From the NCBI GenBank assembly GCA_016764955.1, contig JAESQZ010000053.1:1-14822 (forward strand): 14,822 bases of DNA, given 5' to 3'. This stretch comes from Deltaproteobacteria bacterium (GTDB taxonomy: Bacteria > Myxococcota > UBA727 > JABDBI01). A program made the translations under genes and the position numbers. This document shows positions 1 to 7,646 of this stretch, piece by piece. Position 1 is the stretch's first letter, and each line of letters starts with the position of its first letter. Under the pieces are notes generated by a model that worked only from the letters and a program-made list of their open reading frames with translations, did no database searches and was not told the DNA's origin.

Positions 1-24
1 AATAATGCAAAACAACCACCTGCA

Positions 25-140
25 GTAGCGAAGCTACGGCTGAAATGAATGTTCAACCGTGCCTTCGGCACTGAATGGAGCATGTCATGCATTTACCCCG
101 GGCTGACGCCACGGGGCTTTATTCGCATACCGCTTCGCGG
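25..140. repeat. three short GAA/TTC-triloop hairpins in the non-coding left edge
   Basis: The first 148 nt hold no gene that I can support. They contain three perfect short palindromes, each with a 3-nt GAA or TTC loop: GTAGC-GAA-GCTAC at 25-37, GTGCC-TTC-GGCAC at 59-71 and CCGC-TTC-GCGG at 130-140. The first (plus strand) and third (minus strand) contain GCGAAGC, a sequence known to fold into an unusually stable DNA mini-hairpin. They lie downstream of the 149-1021 gene on its strand. None is followed by a T-run in the right direction, so they are not textbook terminators. They may be dispersed small palindromes or mRNA 3'-end stabilisers. The palindromes are read directly; the role is unknown. 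Confidence 0.5.
96..123 (+). terminator. possible weak intrinsic terminator or stem-loop
   Basis: CCCCG-GGC (96-103) pairs with GCC-CGGGG (108-116) across a TGAC loop with one bulged A at 111. On the plus strand the stem is followed by CTTTATT, a poor T-tract. It could end a plus-strand transcript coming from left of the window, or act as a 3' stem for the minus-strand operon that ends at 149. On the minus strand the T-tract is missing. Confidence 0.3.
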
Positions 141-148
141 AAAAAATC

Positions 149-1021
149 CTAACCCTGAGTGTAGTTGGTTGGAAGAAAGTCAATTGCGCGGTTTACTGAT
201 GCAACTCGTTCTTCGGTAGTTCTTTGATCAAAAAACATGGAAATTAGATTTCGAGCTCCAGCCACGAGGCTACTACTGTTTTCATCTTCTTTATCTTTTT
301 TTAATGCCTGCTGGAAGGCTTGGAGATGTTTTAGTCTAACGTTTGAAGCCTTTCCAGCCAAGGCCGTGAGAACGTCTGAATTGAAAGGTTCTTGAAAGGC
401 TTCCAATGCATTTACGAGATCTTTTCTTCTTTGGAAGGGTTTGTTATCTCCAAGCAGGCTTTCGACGGCATTTTTTGCCTCAGTCTTATTACCAGCTACC
501 AACGGAGATAAAATGCGGTGAGCCGCAATTGATTTTTTTAGTGTGTCCATATTGGATTCTGGGTAGAGGCCTAATTTTAGAGCAGCTAGAGCTCTTCTGG
601 TTTCCGGGTTTTTGAATTCTGGATCATTTTGGAGCAATTCCTGTACTCTGTCAAAACTTGTTTTCCCGAGTCCTTGTTGTAATAGGGCTCGAGTTAGGTG
701 GACTTTTGCATCTTCAGATAAGTCTTTTTTAGGGTCGTATCTGTCAACAATTCCAAGTCGAACTAGGATCTCTAAACGGGGTTTAATAGGTCTATCATTT
801 AGTATATCATCAACACATGCTTCCATTACTGGTCGTGGAAAGTCACGTGGAAGTGCTCCGAAGTTCATTTCAGGAACAGCAGGCGCGGCTTTAGGAAGCT
901 CATTTACGTCATTAGTTCCTGGAATTTGTTGTTGCTTTTGTGCAGCTTCTGCACCCCTAACTGCTGTAGCCGCAGCTCCTCCACCTGCTTCTGCACCTCC
1001 ACCAATAGCTCTGTCGGCCAT
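149..1021 (-). CDS. hypothetical helical protein, last gene of the operon
   Basis: This 290-residue protein matches no family I recognise. Residues 1-50 are rich in Gly, Ala and Gln and look disordered. From about residue 60 to 275 the sequence is charged and amphipathic, reading as a series of alpha-helices of about 15-25 residues, possibly a helical-repeat fold. There is no signal peptide, no transmembrane segment and no obvious catalytic motif, so a soluble protein is likely. The ATG is supported by GAGG seven bases upstream (complement of 1029-1032). It follows the DedA gene by 38 nt, and that gap holds a 9-bp inverted repeat and a TATAAT box, so it may have its own promoter as well as operon read-through. 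The coding call rests on length, the ribosome site and position. Function is unknown. Confidence 0.7.
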   Translation of the reverse strand: MADRAIGGGAEAGGGAAATAVRGAEAAQKQQQIPGTNDVNELPKAAPAVPEMNFGALPRDFPRPVMEACVDDILNDRPIKPRLEILVRLGIVDRYDPKKDLSEDAKVHLTRALLQQGLGKTSFDRVQELLQNDPEFKNPETRRALAALKLGLYPESNMDTLKKSIAAHRILSPLVAGNKTEAKNAVESLLGDNKPFQRRKDLVNALEAFQEPFNSDVLTALAGKASNVRLKHLQAFQQALKKDKEDENSSSLVAGARNLISMFFDQRTTEERVASVNRAIDFLPTNYTQG

Positions 1022-1030
1022 AATTAAACC

Positions 1031-1056
1031 TCGCTTATACTATATATTATAAGCGA
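1031..1056 (-). promoter_or_regulatory. 9-bp inverted repeat with an internal TATAAT, possible promoter/operator
   Basis: TCGCTTATA (1031-1039) and TATAAGCGA (1048-1056) form a perfect 9-bp inverted repeat around an 8-nt centre, in the 38-nt gap between the DedA gene and the last gene. Read on the minus strand it includes TATAAT (1051 to 1046). The expected -35 position, TGTAAA at 1074-1069, is a weak match. The downstream arm ends next to the GAGG ribosome site of the 149-1021 gene. It could therefore be an operator over a weak promoter, or an mRNA hairpin affecting translation. The repeat is certain; either role is inferred. Confidence 0.45.
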
Positions 1057-1059
1057 AGC

Positions 1060-1692
1060 TTACTCTGATTTACAGCTTTTAAACCAAATTATTACACCAT
1101 AAAGGGCGGCTAAAAGCACCGCAAAGCTCACAAACCAGCCCATTTGCGACTCGATAGCCGCTATCATGATTTCTGGCGATTCTAGCAGCCTAGGCTCAGA
1201 GCCTAGGGTTTGTTGGCCAAACCACCCAAGTACTAGGCACCAGATACCAGAGCCGGCTAAGGTCGCGATACTAAAGGGAATTAGCGGCATTTGGAAGAGC
1301 CCCGCAGGCATGGATATGAGATGGCGGATAACTGGTAAAAGTCTGGCGATAAAAATGCCTGTTACGCCGTACTCTCGTACCCATTCTTCTGCTAAAGCGA
1401 GCTTTTTCTTGCTAATTAAGACAAATTTTCCGTATTTGACTAATAAAGGGTGCCCGATGGTGTTTGCGAGCCAATAGCTGATCAGAGAGCCAGCATAACT
1501 GCCTAAAGTTCCGGATAAAATGACACCAAAGAAACTCATAGTGCCCTGGGAGGCCCAAAAGGCAGCAGGTGGAATGACAAGCTCAGAAGGAACCGGAATA
1601 ACTGAACTTTCCATGGCCATGAGGATGAAAATTCCGGCATAACCCCAATCGTTTAGCCAGGTAAACCAAATCTGTATTAACTCAAGAAACAT
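1060..1692 (-). CDS. DedA-family membrane protein
   Basis: This 210-residue integral membrane protein has the usual length of the DedA (VTT/SNARE-associated) family. Members are proposed to act in envelope lipid handling, including undecaprenyl-phosphate or phospholipid flipping, and often depend on the proton gradient. The N-terminal re-entrant region carries ESSVIPVPSELVIPPAAF (about residues 28-45), with the family's acidic residue and Pro-rich turn. The hallmark Arg motif FIARLLPVIRHLISMPAG lies near residues 113-130. Hydrophobic segments lie near residues 10-30, 50-75, 140-165 and 180-205. The ATG overlaps the end of rarA by 11 nt, implying co-translation. Its place in an operon with MlaF/MlaD-type lipid transport genes fits an envelope-lipid role. 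The substrate cannot be read from the sequence. Confidence 0.93.
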   Translation of the reverse strand: MFLELIQIWFTWLNDWGYAGIFILMAMESSVIPVPSELVIPPAAFWASQGTMSFFGVILSGTLGSYAGSLISYWLANTIGHPLLVKYGKFVLISKKKLALAEEWVREYGVTGIFIARLLPVIRHLISMPAGLFQMPLIPFSIATLAGSGIWCLVLGWFGQQTLGSEPRLLESPEIMIAAIESQMGWFVSFAVLLAALYGVIIWFKSCKSE

Positions 1693-2821
1693 ATTTCCTT
1701 CCCCTTAAGCGCTCAGGTAGGTTAGCAGCTTTGGGATTTTTTTGCCCGTATCCGAGGCTTTTCATTAATTGAGTTGGTGCATTGCGTAGATGCATGGGGA
1801 TTGGTAGTGCTCCTAGATCGACAATGTCTTTTTTGGCGGCATAGTAAGCGTTAATGACCGCTCGAGATTTTGGGGCTTTTGCTAAATAAATAGCGGCTTG
1901 TGCTAAGGGCAATACGCCTTCGGGTAGCCCCATAAGCTCATAGGCTTGTAAGGCTGAAGTTGTGAGTGTTAGTGCATGGGGTTCAAGATTCCCAATGTCT
2001 TCACTCGCAAATATGATCATGCGTCTTAAGATGAATCGTGGGTCTTCTCCGGCCTCCAGCATTCGGGCCAAATAGTAACAAGCTGCATCTGGATCTCCAG
2101 CGCGCATGCTTTTGATAAACGCACTAATTGTATTGTAGTGCTCTTCGGCCTTTCGGTCATAAGCTAAAACGCGCTTGCCTATTGCTTGCTTGATTTCTAC
2201 TAGCGATAAATGGCGTGTTTCTTTGTTGGCAAGTCCAAAAGCTACTTCGCAGGTAGATAAGAGAACCCTGGCGTCGCCAGTAGCGCTTTTGATAAGAACC
2301 TGTTTGGCGTCTTCGTCAAGGGTGAACTCTTTTGTTTTTAATGCTCTTTGAAGCAAGAGGTTTAAATTTGAGTCTGAGAGTGGTTTGAGGGTTAAAACCC
2401 GGCAGCGCGATAGTAGGGCGTTATTGATCGTGAAAGAAGGATTTTCAGTTGTTGCACCAATAAGAGTGACAATTCCCTCTTCTACATAAGGTAATAAAAC
2501 ATCTTGTTGTGCTTTATTAAAGCGATGGATTTCATCCACAAAGAGAAAAGCAGGTGTTTTTTTGGAAATCTCGACGGATTCCCTGATTTCTTTGACACCA
2601 GATGAAACAGCCGACAGTCGAAGGAGTTGGCGCTGCATAGAGCGGCTTAAGTTTTCGGCTAAAGTTGTTTTTCCAGAACCAGGAGGGCCCCATAATAATA
2701 AAGAGGGTATTGAACCATGATTAACTAAACGCGTTAAAAGGCCCTCTGGTCCTAGAAGGTGTTCTTGACCAACCATGTCGTTCATGGATTTTGGCCTCAT
2801 TTGGGCTGCTAGTGGAATCAT
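1682..2821 (-). CDS. rarA: replication-associated recombination protein A (RarA/MgsA), AAA+ ATPase
   Basis: RarA is a clamp-loader-like AAA+ ATPase acting at stalled replication forks with SSB and RecA. In order I see the N-terminal RPKSMNDMVGQEHLLG block, Walker A GPPGSGKT (residues 45-52), Walker B FLFVDEIHRF (92-101), sensor 1 GATTENPSF (122-130), the arginine-finger segment LLSRCRV (136-142), and the MgsA C-terminal helical domain with SMRAGDPDAACYYLARMLEAG. At 379 residues it is shorter than the 440-450 typical of enterobacterial RarA. The usual Tyr/Pro/Gly-rich segment before the LPE...GRKY end is reduced to GYGQKNPKAANLPE, and nothing follows. Its ATG overlaps the protease stop in an ATGA junction (4 nt). 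The family call is firm; the shortened C-terminus is probably natural variation. Confidence 0.96.
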   Translation of the reverse strand: MIPLAAQMRPKSMNDMVGQEHLLGPEGLLTRLVNHGSIPSLLLWGPPGSGKTTLAENLSRSMQRQLLRLSAVSSGVKEIRESVEISKKTPAFLFVDEIHRFNKAQQDVLLPYVEEGIVTLIGATTENPSFTINNALLSRCRVLTLKPLSDSNLNLLLQRALKTKEFTLDEDAKQVLIKSATGDARVLLSTCEVAFGLANKETRHLSLVEIKQAIGKRVLAYDRKAEEHYNTISAFIKSMRAGDPDAACYYLARMLEAGEDPRFILRRMIIFASEDIGNLEPHALTLTTSALQAYELMGLPEGVLPLAQAAIYLAKAPKSRAVINAYYAAKKDIVDLGALPIPMHLRNAPTQLMKSLGYGQKNPKAANLPERLRGRKYVS

Positions 2822-5433
2822 TTTGTTTTGGCTAAAGAAGTCTTCTTTACAGGAGTCTTTGAAAAGATTAAAATTGTTTTTCGTTGACTGTAATTTTTGC
2901 TGGCTCGCGCTATTGCTGTGATGTAGTTGATGCCAGGTTTTAGTTTTATTTTCTCAGATATAATTAATTTTTTATTTTCAGCTTTTAGCGCCTGGTATCT
3001 AACTTTCTGGTCGTTGACATACAGATAGACATCTTTCAGGGATGGTTTTCCTGTGATTTCTGCCTTGATTTGAAAAGAATTTTTAGCAAGAATTGGCTTA
3101 TTGGCAGGGAACAGCCATTTAATTTCGGGTGGTGTTTTTGAAATTTCTTTGTTTGCGGATAGCTCTACATCTTCGGCCCAAAACTCGCCTGTGATAGCGT
3201 CGTACAACTGAATTTGTAGGTCAGGTGAGCTGGCAGTGTCTTTGTTTTTTTTGTATGTAAGCTTAGTTTGGGCACTTTCACCGGGTTTAAGGGGTTTTAG
3301 AGCTTGCCGCCCTTCTTCAATAGAAACAGCATCAGGCTCGCCATTATTTTGGAGGAGAATTATTGGTTCTTGAGCAATGCCTGACCCAACATTCTTAACC
3401 CATACTTTGATAGTTTCGCCGTTGATCTCGTACCGATGCGTTAATATTGGTCGGAGGACTCCTTTTAGAGAGAGAGGCACTTCTAGGGTTCCTGCTTCTT
3501 GGTTATGATTATCTTTGAAGCTGATCGTCATTATATTGTGTTGGGTGAACAAATTTTTAGGAAGATCAAACTCAGTGGTCCAAGTCCTTTTTTGTTTGGA
3601 CTTAAGTTTCCCAAATATGAATTCTTTATCTGTCAAAAATGAGGTATCTGACTGCGAGATGCCATAAAGTTGATAGGTTGTATGGTGTCCCAGGTTTCGA
3701 GCCTCTAGAGTTACTTTAAGTTTCAAAGTCTTGGGTTCGATACTGCTTTTTAATACGCGGTAACGCAGACGAGTCTTTTTTGGAGTTTTAGGGGGTTCGG
3801 ACCAGTCAACACCCAATTTCTTTAGACTTACCTGAATTTTTTTATGTTCTTCTTGCTCTACCTTAGGAATTATTTTTTTTGCAGTTGAGAGTAAGTCTTG
3901 GCGGGTTGAGCCCTTTGAATTGAGCAGGATTCTTTTGGCGAGTCGAATTTCAAAGTCATCATGAAATATCTTGGAAACAGCCCTTTGCTCATGCTCGCTT
4001 TCAGTTAGGCTTTTCATGACATAGGTTAATTCATATTCTGGTTTGTGTGGAATGAGGCTTTTTTCACTATCCAGATGACTATCTAGATCACCCTCTCGGG
4101 TTTTTGTAAGAGGGAATAATAAAAGATTGTTTTTATCATCAATATTTGCAGGCATGGCTAAAATGTCTGGTGTAATACCTACAGATTGAATGCTTTCATC
4201 TCCCGGTGTTAAGTACTGGGCAACGGTTAATTTAAGAGAAGACTTATCAGGGAAGTCATGTAAGATTTGAACGGAGCCCTTTCCAAAAGTTTGTTCCCCA
4301 AGAATTAAAGCTCGATTTTGGTTTTTTAATGCACCTGCAACAATTTCGGATGCAGAGGCTGAACCAGAATTTACCAAGACGACAATGGGTAACTTTTTCT
4401 TTTCCGGACCTGGATTAGCCTTTTCTTCATCTCGATGAGCCCCTTGTGCACCCTGGGTTACGACTATGGTTCCGCCATCTAGGAAGAGATCGGATACTGC
4501 GACAGATTCGCTTAAAAGTCCGCCTGGATTGTTGCGAAGGTCTAGGATAATTCCCTTGAGAGAGTCTTTGGATTCCTTTTTGAATTTGTTGAGGGCAGCC
4601 AGGACTTCTTCGCTTGTGTCGGCTGAACTCATCGACTTGATACGAATATAGGCAATTTTTTTGTTTAAGAGATGTGAACTAACAGAATCAATTTTAATAA
4701 CATCCCGTACTACTTTTATTGGAATAGGCGAGGCTATATTTTTGCGCTTTATGGTTAAAAGAACTGGGGTTCCAGGTTTCCCTCTCAGTTTTTCGACAGC
4801 CTTATCTAAAGGAAGGTTGGTTGTTGAAATATTGTCTATTTTGATAATTTGATCTAAAGCTTTAATCCCTGATTTCGAAGCAGGCGTTCCATCTAAAGGG
4901 CTGATGACTGTTAAAACGCCTTTCCTGACACCAATTACAACACCCAAGCCTCCAAACTCGCCTTTAATGCTTAGTTTCATCTCTTTAGAATATTTCGGTT
5001 CAAGTAGAACAGAATGCGGGTCTAGTTGGCTTAAGGTTCCGTTTACTGCAGCGTACTCAATCTCGTTTTTTTCTAAGGGTTCAGAAGTGTTGTTTTCGAG
5101 GTACTCAAAAATATCTCTTAGCTTGAAGCTTAAGTCCCAAAGTGACTTCATCTTATTGATGCTAAACTTTTTGCTTTTTTCTCCAATTCGAACTTGGATT
5201 TTGCCATTTTCAGGCTCTTCAATTACAGCTTCCGGCACTTCTCTTTCAACAGCATCTAGAGCGCCAATAAGCATTTTTTCTGGGTTTAGGCGCTTAGGGT
5301 CAACATAGTTTTCCTTAACCAACAGGATTGCGCGGTTGTAAATTCTAAGTTCTGAAAGTTTGCTATCTTTAGATGTAGCTTGAGCAGAAAAGACAAGAAA
5401 AAACAGAAAAAATAAAGTGTTTAATCGCACCAT
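2818..5433 (-). CDS. S41-family C-terminal processing protease with long CARDB-like C-terminal extension
   Basis: This is an 871-residue exported serine protease of the Ctp/Tsp type. An N-terminal signal (residues 1-19, hydrophobic FFLFFLVF, cleavage motif AQA) points to the periplasm. The PDZ domain covers about 153-232. The protease core follows, with SGSASASEI containing Ser360 and TFGKGSVQ containing Lys385 and Gln389. The spacings of 25 and 4 match the Ser-Lys-Gln triad of CtpB, so it should be active. Usual Ctp proteins stop near 400-450 residues. This one continues for some 430 more, including a CARDB-like beta-sandwich (about 660-740) and a further beta-rich module at the end. I recall the same layout from the myxobacterial MXAN_5808-type peptidases. 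Its ATG shares one base with the MlaD stop (TAATG). Substrate unknown; the extension may bind envelope targets. Confidence 0.93.
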   Translation of the reverse strand: MVRLNTLFFLFFLVFSAQATSKDSKLSELRIYNRAILLVKENYVDPKRLNPEKMLIGALDAVEREVPEAVIEEPENGKIQVRIGEKSKKFSINKMKSLWDLSFKLRDIFEYLENNTSEPLEKNEIEYAAVNGTLSQLDPHSVLLEPKYSKEMKLSIKGEFGGLGVVIGVRKGVLTVISPLDGTPASKSGIKALDQIIKIDNISTTNLPLDKAVEKLRGKPGTPVLLTIKRKNIASPIPIKVVRDVIKIDSVSSHLLNKKIAYIRIKSMSSADTSEEVLAALNKFKKESKDSLKGIILDLRNNPGGLLSESVAVSDLFLDGGTIVVTQGAQGAHRDEEKANPGPEKKKLPIVVLVNSGSASASEIVAGALKNQNRALILGEQTFGKGSVQILHDFPDKSSLKLTVAQYLTPGDESIQSVGITPDILAMPANIDDKNNLLLFPLTKTREGDLDSHLDSEKSLIPHKPEYELTYVMKSLTESEHEQRAVSKIFHDDFEIRLAKRILLNSKGSTRQDLLSTAKKIIPKVEQEEHKKIQVSLKKLGVDWSEPPKTPKKTRLRYRVLKSSIEPKTLKLKVTLEARNLGHHTTYQLYGISQSDTSFLTDKEFIFGKLKSKQKRTWTTEFDLPKNLFTQHNIMTISFKDNHNQEAGTLEVPLSLKGVLRPILTHRYEINGETIKVWVKNVGSGIAQEPIILLQNNGEPDAVSIEEGRQALKPLKPGESAQTKLTYKKNKDTASSPDLQIQLYDAITGEFWAEDVELSANKEISKTPPEIKWLFPANKPILAKNSFQIKAEITGKPSLKDVYLYVNDQKVRYQALKAENKKLIISEKIKLKPGINYITAIARASKNYSQRKTILIFSKTPVKKTSLAKTK

Positions 5434-6293
5434 TATTTGGACTCAGCAGCACTTAGCTTTTCTCTTTGTGAGAGCGAGTATCGAACTAGAGTTTTTAGAA
5501 TTCGGTTTCGTTTCACCTCGCCTAGAATTCCCTTCAAGTCATCATAAATAGATGGATCAATCAGGAGTCGCCCGATCGTACCCTGCCCTTCTTTTGTATT
5601 TGTAATAATTATATTGAGATTTGCAAGAGCGCTTTCAAAATCTTGCCCTGATTTCTTATTGTAGATTAGCTGGTGTGTGAGGCCAGAGCCAGACTCAATT
5701 TCTTTTGCAATATTTTGCACAGACTTCACTGTGTTCACTAGAGCAACGTCTCCCCCCTCAGCTACAAACCTTTCAATAAATTCCCGGGCAGTTTTGACTG
5801 CACTTGTAATATCACTCAAGACATCCTGGGCTTTTACCAACGCTTCATTGAAGTCTAGAGACTCCAATGAAGCAAGTAGGCCTCCATTTTTGAGCGCGAG
5901 CGCATCTGATGTTCCAAGGCTAATATTGATAATTTTGTCCCCTAAAAGACCTTTGCCATCAATTCTTGCAATTGAGTTTGTACGAATCCAGTTAAGTTTA
6001 TCTTCTGGTATACGAAGAACAACTTTTATCTTTCCTTGTGAAATAGGATATTGGTCTTCTAAGATAGGAAACCCAACCTTATCTACGTGACCTACCAATA
6101 CACCTGCCAACATGACATCTGCACCAACCGATAGTCCAACAACATTTTTAAAATAGGTGTTTATGTAGGCCGATCTATCAAAAATCTGACTTTCGCGCCC
6201 AATGAGAAATATGAAGAGCGCTAGGACTACGATACCACTTGCCACAAAAGCGCCCAGCAAAATATCTAGATTTCGGCGTTTATCAAATGCCAT
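5433..6293 (-). CDS. MlaD-family MCE-domain protein, substrate-binding subunit of a lipid ABC transporter
   Basis: This 286-residue protein is anchored by one N-terminal transmembrane helix (about residues 11-31, GAFVASGIVVLALFIFLIGR), with the rest in the periplasm. Residues 41-127 form an MCE domain, with the core FKNVVGLSVGADVMLAGVLV and the closing GKGLLGDKIINISLG. MCE proteins form rings that bind phospholipids for the Mla system, which moves lipids between the outer and inner membranes. The C-terminal half (about 130-286) is helical, including an EFIERF...ESGSGLTHQLIY stretch typical of longer MlaD-like proteins. It lies 12 nt after the MlaF-type ATPase and joins the S41 protease by a TAATG junction. 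I use the family name, as orthology to E. coli mlaD is not certain. Confidence 0.93.
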   Translation of the reverse strand: MAFDKRRNLDILLGAFVASGIVVLALFIFLIGRESQIFDRSAYINTYFKNVVGLSVGADVMLAGVLVGHVDKVGFPILEDQYPISQGKIKVVLRIPEDKLNWIRTNSIARIDGKGLLGDKIINISLGTSDALALKNGGLLASLESLDFNEALVKAQDVLSDITSAVKTAREFIERFVAEGGDVALVNTVKSVQNIAKEIESGSGLTHQLIYNKKSGQDFESALANLNIIITNTKEGQGTIGRLLIDPSIYDDLKGILGEVKRNRILKTLVRYSLSQREKLSAAESK

Positions 6294-6305
6294 AACAATA
6301 ACTCT

Positions 6306-7058
6306 CTAATCTAATATATCATTTACCAGTGGGTTGCTGTTTAAAAAAGTTCTAACAAAATGATCTGAGTGGTGCATAAGCTCCTGAATAGGGCCTAACG
6401 CTTGAATATGGCCCTCATTGATAAATGCAGCACGGGAACAAATTCGCCTAGCAGCAGGGATGTCATGGGTAACTGTAATAGCTGTGGATTTTAGCCTTTC
6501 TTGTAAATTGAGAATCAGCTCCACAACTCGAACGGTGTTAATTGGGTCAAGCCCTGCTGTTGGTTCATCGTACAGCACAACTTCTGGGTCAGGGGCAATC
6601 GCGCGTGCTAAGCCGACACGTTTTTTCATACCTCCTGAGAGCTCAGCCGGCATTTTATGAATGGCCTCTTCAAGCCCTACCCAAGTGAGCCTTTCCTCTA
6701 CCCTGTCCTTCAGCTCGCCTTCAGATAGATTAAGCTTGGCAAGGCCGTAGGCAACATTGTCAAATACGGTCATAGAGTCGAATAGAGCAGCCCCTTGAAA
6801 TACCATGGCAATGCGCTTTCTGATGGGTAAAAAGTCTTCATCCCGTTTAAGAGTAGATAGTCTAATATCATCAAAAGTGATTTCACCAGCATCAGGCTGA
6901 ATTAGCCCGATAAGCATTTTGATGGTAACTGTTTTCCCTGTGCCGGACGGCCCAATAATGCAAAAACTCTCGCCTTTTTCAATATTTAGCGATATACCCT
7001 CGCAAATTACTTGTGAGCCAAATGCTTTGTAAACATGTTCATATGCGATATAGCTCAT
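6306..7058 (-). CDS. MlaF-type ABC transporter ATP-binding protein
   Basis: This is a 250-residue ABC ATPase of the MlaF/Ttg2A type that would power lipid movement by an MlaE permease and MCE protein. Visible are Walker A GPSGTGKT (residues 36-43), Q-loop VFQGAALFDSMTV (Gln88), signature LSGGMKKR (140-147), Walker B VVLYDEPTAGLDP (Asp164, Glu165) and switch ITVTHD. LSGGMKKRVGLARAIA and the GAALFDSMTVFDNV block are characteristic of the Mla subfamily. I start at MSYIAYEHVYKAF rather than 20 codons upstream, because the family begins a few residues before this point and the extension is merely the SspB-like gene read in another frame. With this start it overlaps the upstream gene by 20 nt, suggesting translational coupling. 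No permease gene adjoins it, so MlaE must be encoded elsewhere. Confidence 0.94.
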   Translation of the reverse strand: MSYIAYEHVYKAFGSQVICEGISLNIEKGESFCIIGPSGTGKTVTIKMLIGLIQPDAGEITFDDIRLSTLKRDEDFLPIRKRIAMVFQGAALFDSMTVFDNVAYGLAKLNLSEGELKDRVEERLTWVGLEEAIHKMPAELSGGMKKRVGLARAIAPDPEVVLYDEPTAGLDPINTVRVVELILNLQERLKSTAITVTHDIPAARRICSRAAFINEGHIQALGPIQELMHHSDHFVRTFLNSNPLVNDILD

Positions 7059-7356
7059 GATCCCCGATCCTAAAAACAGCTTCCCAGGGTACTTTACAGA
7101 AGAAGTACCCTTCATCAAAGCTTAAGGTTGCACTAACGCCTCTCGTATCAAAGCCAAAATCAGTCAATCCAAAATCATATGAAAATTTAAGACCCAAATG
7201 AGGCTGTCCAGAGAACTTTGGAGGCACCAAAACACCTGATTGACGTGGGTCAAGCATGAGCAAAGCAACACCAGAATCTAAGAGTTTTTCAAAAACCTCA
7301 AGTTTCCCTCTGTTTTTCTCAGGAGATTTTGGATGAAGTTGAACTATCTCAGCCAT
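7039..7356 (-). CDS. short SspB-like ClpXP adaptor-family protein
   Basis: This 105-residue protein resembles the substrate-binding core of SspB, the adaptor that brings ssrA-tagged proteins to the ClpXP protease. Supporting motifs are DPRQSGVLVPPKFSGQ (about residues 36-51), the LGLKFSYDF strand, GVSATLSFDEGYFFCKVPW (about 73-91) and the EAVFRI end, in the family's order. Unlike E. coli SspB (165 residues), it stops just after the core. There is no acidic flexible linker and no C-terminal ClpX-docking peptide of the LRVVK type. It might bind tags without standard delivery, or use another contact. I chose the ATG four bases after the rpoZ stop. An ATG 15 codons earlier would overlap rpoZ by 41 nt and add residues that do not resemble the family. 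No strong ribosome site is seen. Confidence 0.72.
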   Translation of the reverse strand: MAEIVQLHPKSPEKNRGKLEVFEKLLDSGVALLMLDPRQSGVLVPPKFSGQPHLGLKFSYDFGLTDFGFDTRGVSATLSFDEGYFFCKVPWEAVFRIGDHELYRI

Positions 7357-7360
7357 TAGC

Positions 7361-7624
7361 TTAGACTTGTATACTACGAGATGCTTCGTATTGCTGATCA
7401 AGTTCAGTTATGGAAGACTCTAAGACCTCTTTAATGGAGCGGTTAAACTTTACCTTGGCGGCTGCAATTTCTCGAAGGGCAGTAACCTGCTCATTATTTT
7501 TAAATCCTTCGACCAGAGATCGGCTGCCTTTCATCAGTTGGCGGGTTCTTGCAGCAGCTAGTAGAACTAGAGCAAATCTATTTTCCACAACCTCTAAACA
7601 GTCTTGAACGGTTACACGTGCCAT
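7361..7624 (-). CDS. rpoZ: RNA polymerase omega subunit
   Basis: This 87-residue protein has the omega signature at its N-terminus: MARVTVQDCLEVVENRFALV, then LLAAARTRQLMKGS, then the NNEQVTALREIAAAKV block (about residues 43-58). Omega helps assemble beta' into core RNA polymerase and forms part of one ppGpp site in many proteobacteria. Length is normal for the family. It lies 22 nt after the HAMP protein gene and 4 nt before the SspB-like gene. The usual gmk-rpoZ-spoT arrangement is absent. Here it is downstream of a sigma-factor gene and an HD-domain phosphohydrolase, so two RNA polymerase components share one transcription unit. The ribosome site is weak (AGAAG about 10 nt upstream). Confidence 0.96.
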   Translation of the reverse strand: MARVTVQDCLEVVENRFALVLLAAARTRQLMKGSRSLVEGFKNNEQVTALREIAAAKVKFNRSIKEVLESSITELDQQYEASRSIQV

Positions 7625-7646
7625 ATGAGTTGACTTCTAGCACACC

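Noticed and set aside
612..1052. 146-codon plus-strand open frame opposite the last operon gene
   Set aside because: It is antisense to the 149-1021 gene, which has a proper ribosome site and operon context. The plus-strand translation is low-complexity Ser/Ala/Pro typical of a reversed Gly/Ala-rich gene.
7059..7118. 20-codon N-terminal extension of the MlaF-type ATPase
   Set aside because: It is the SspB-like gene read in another frame, and the family starts at the inner Met.
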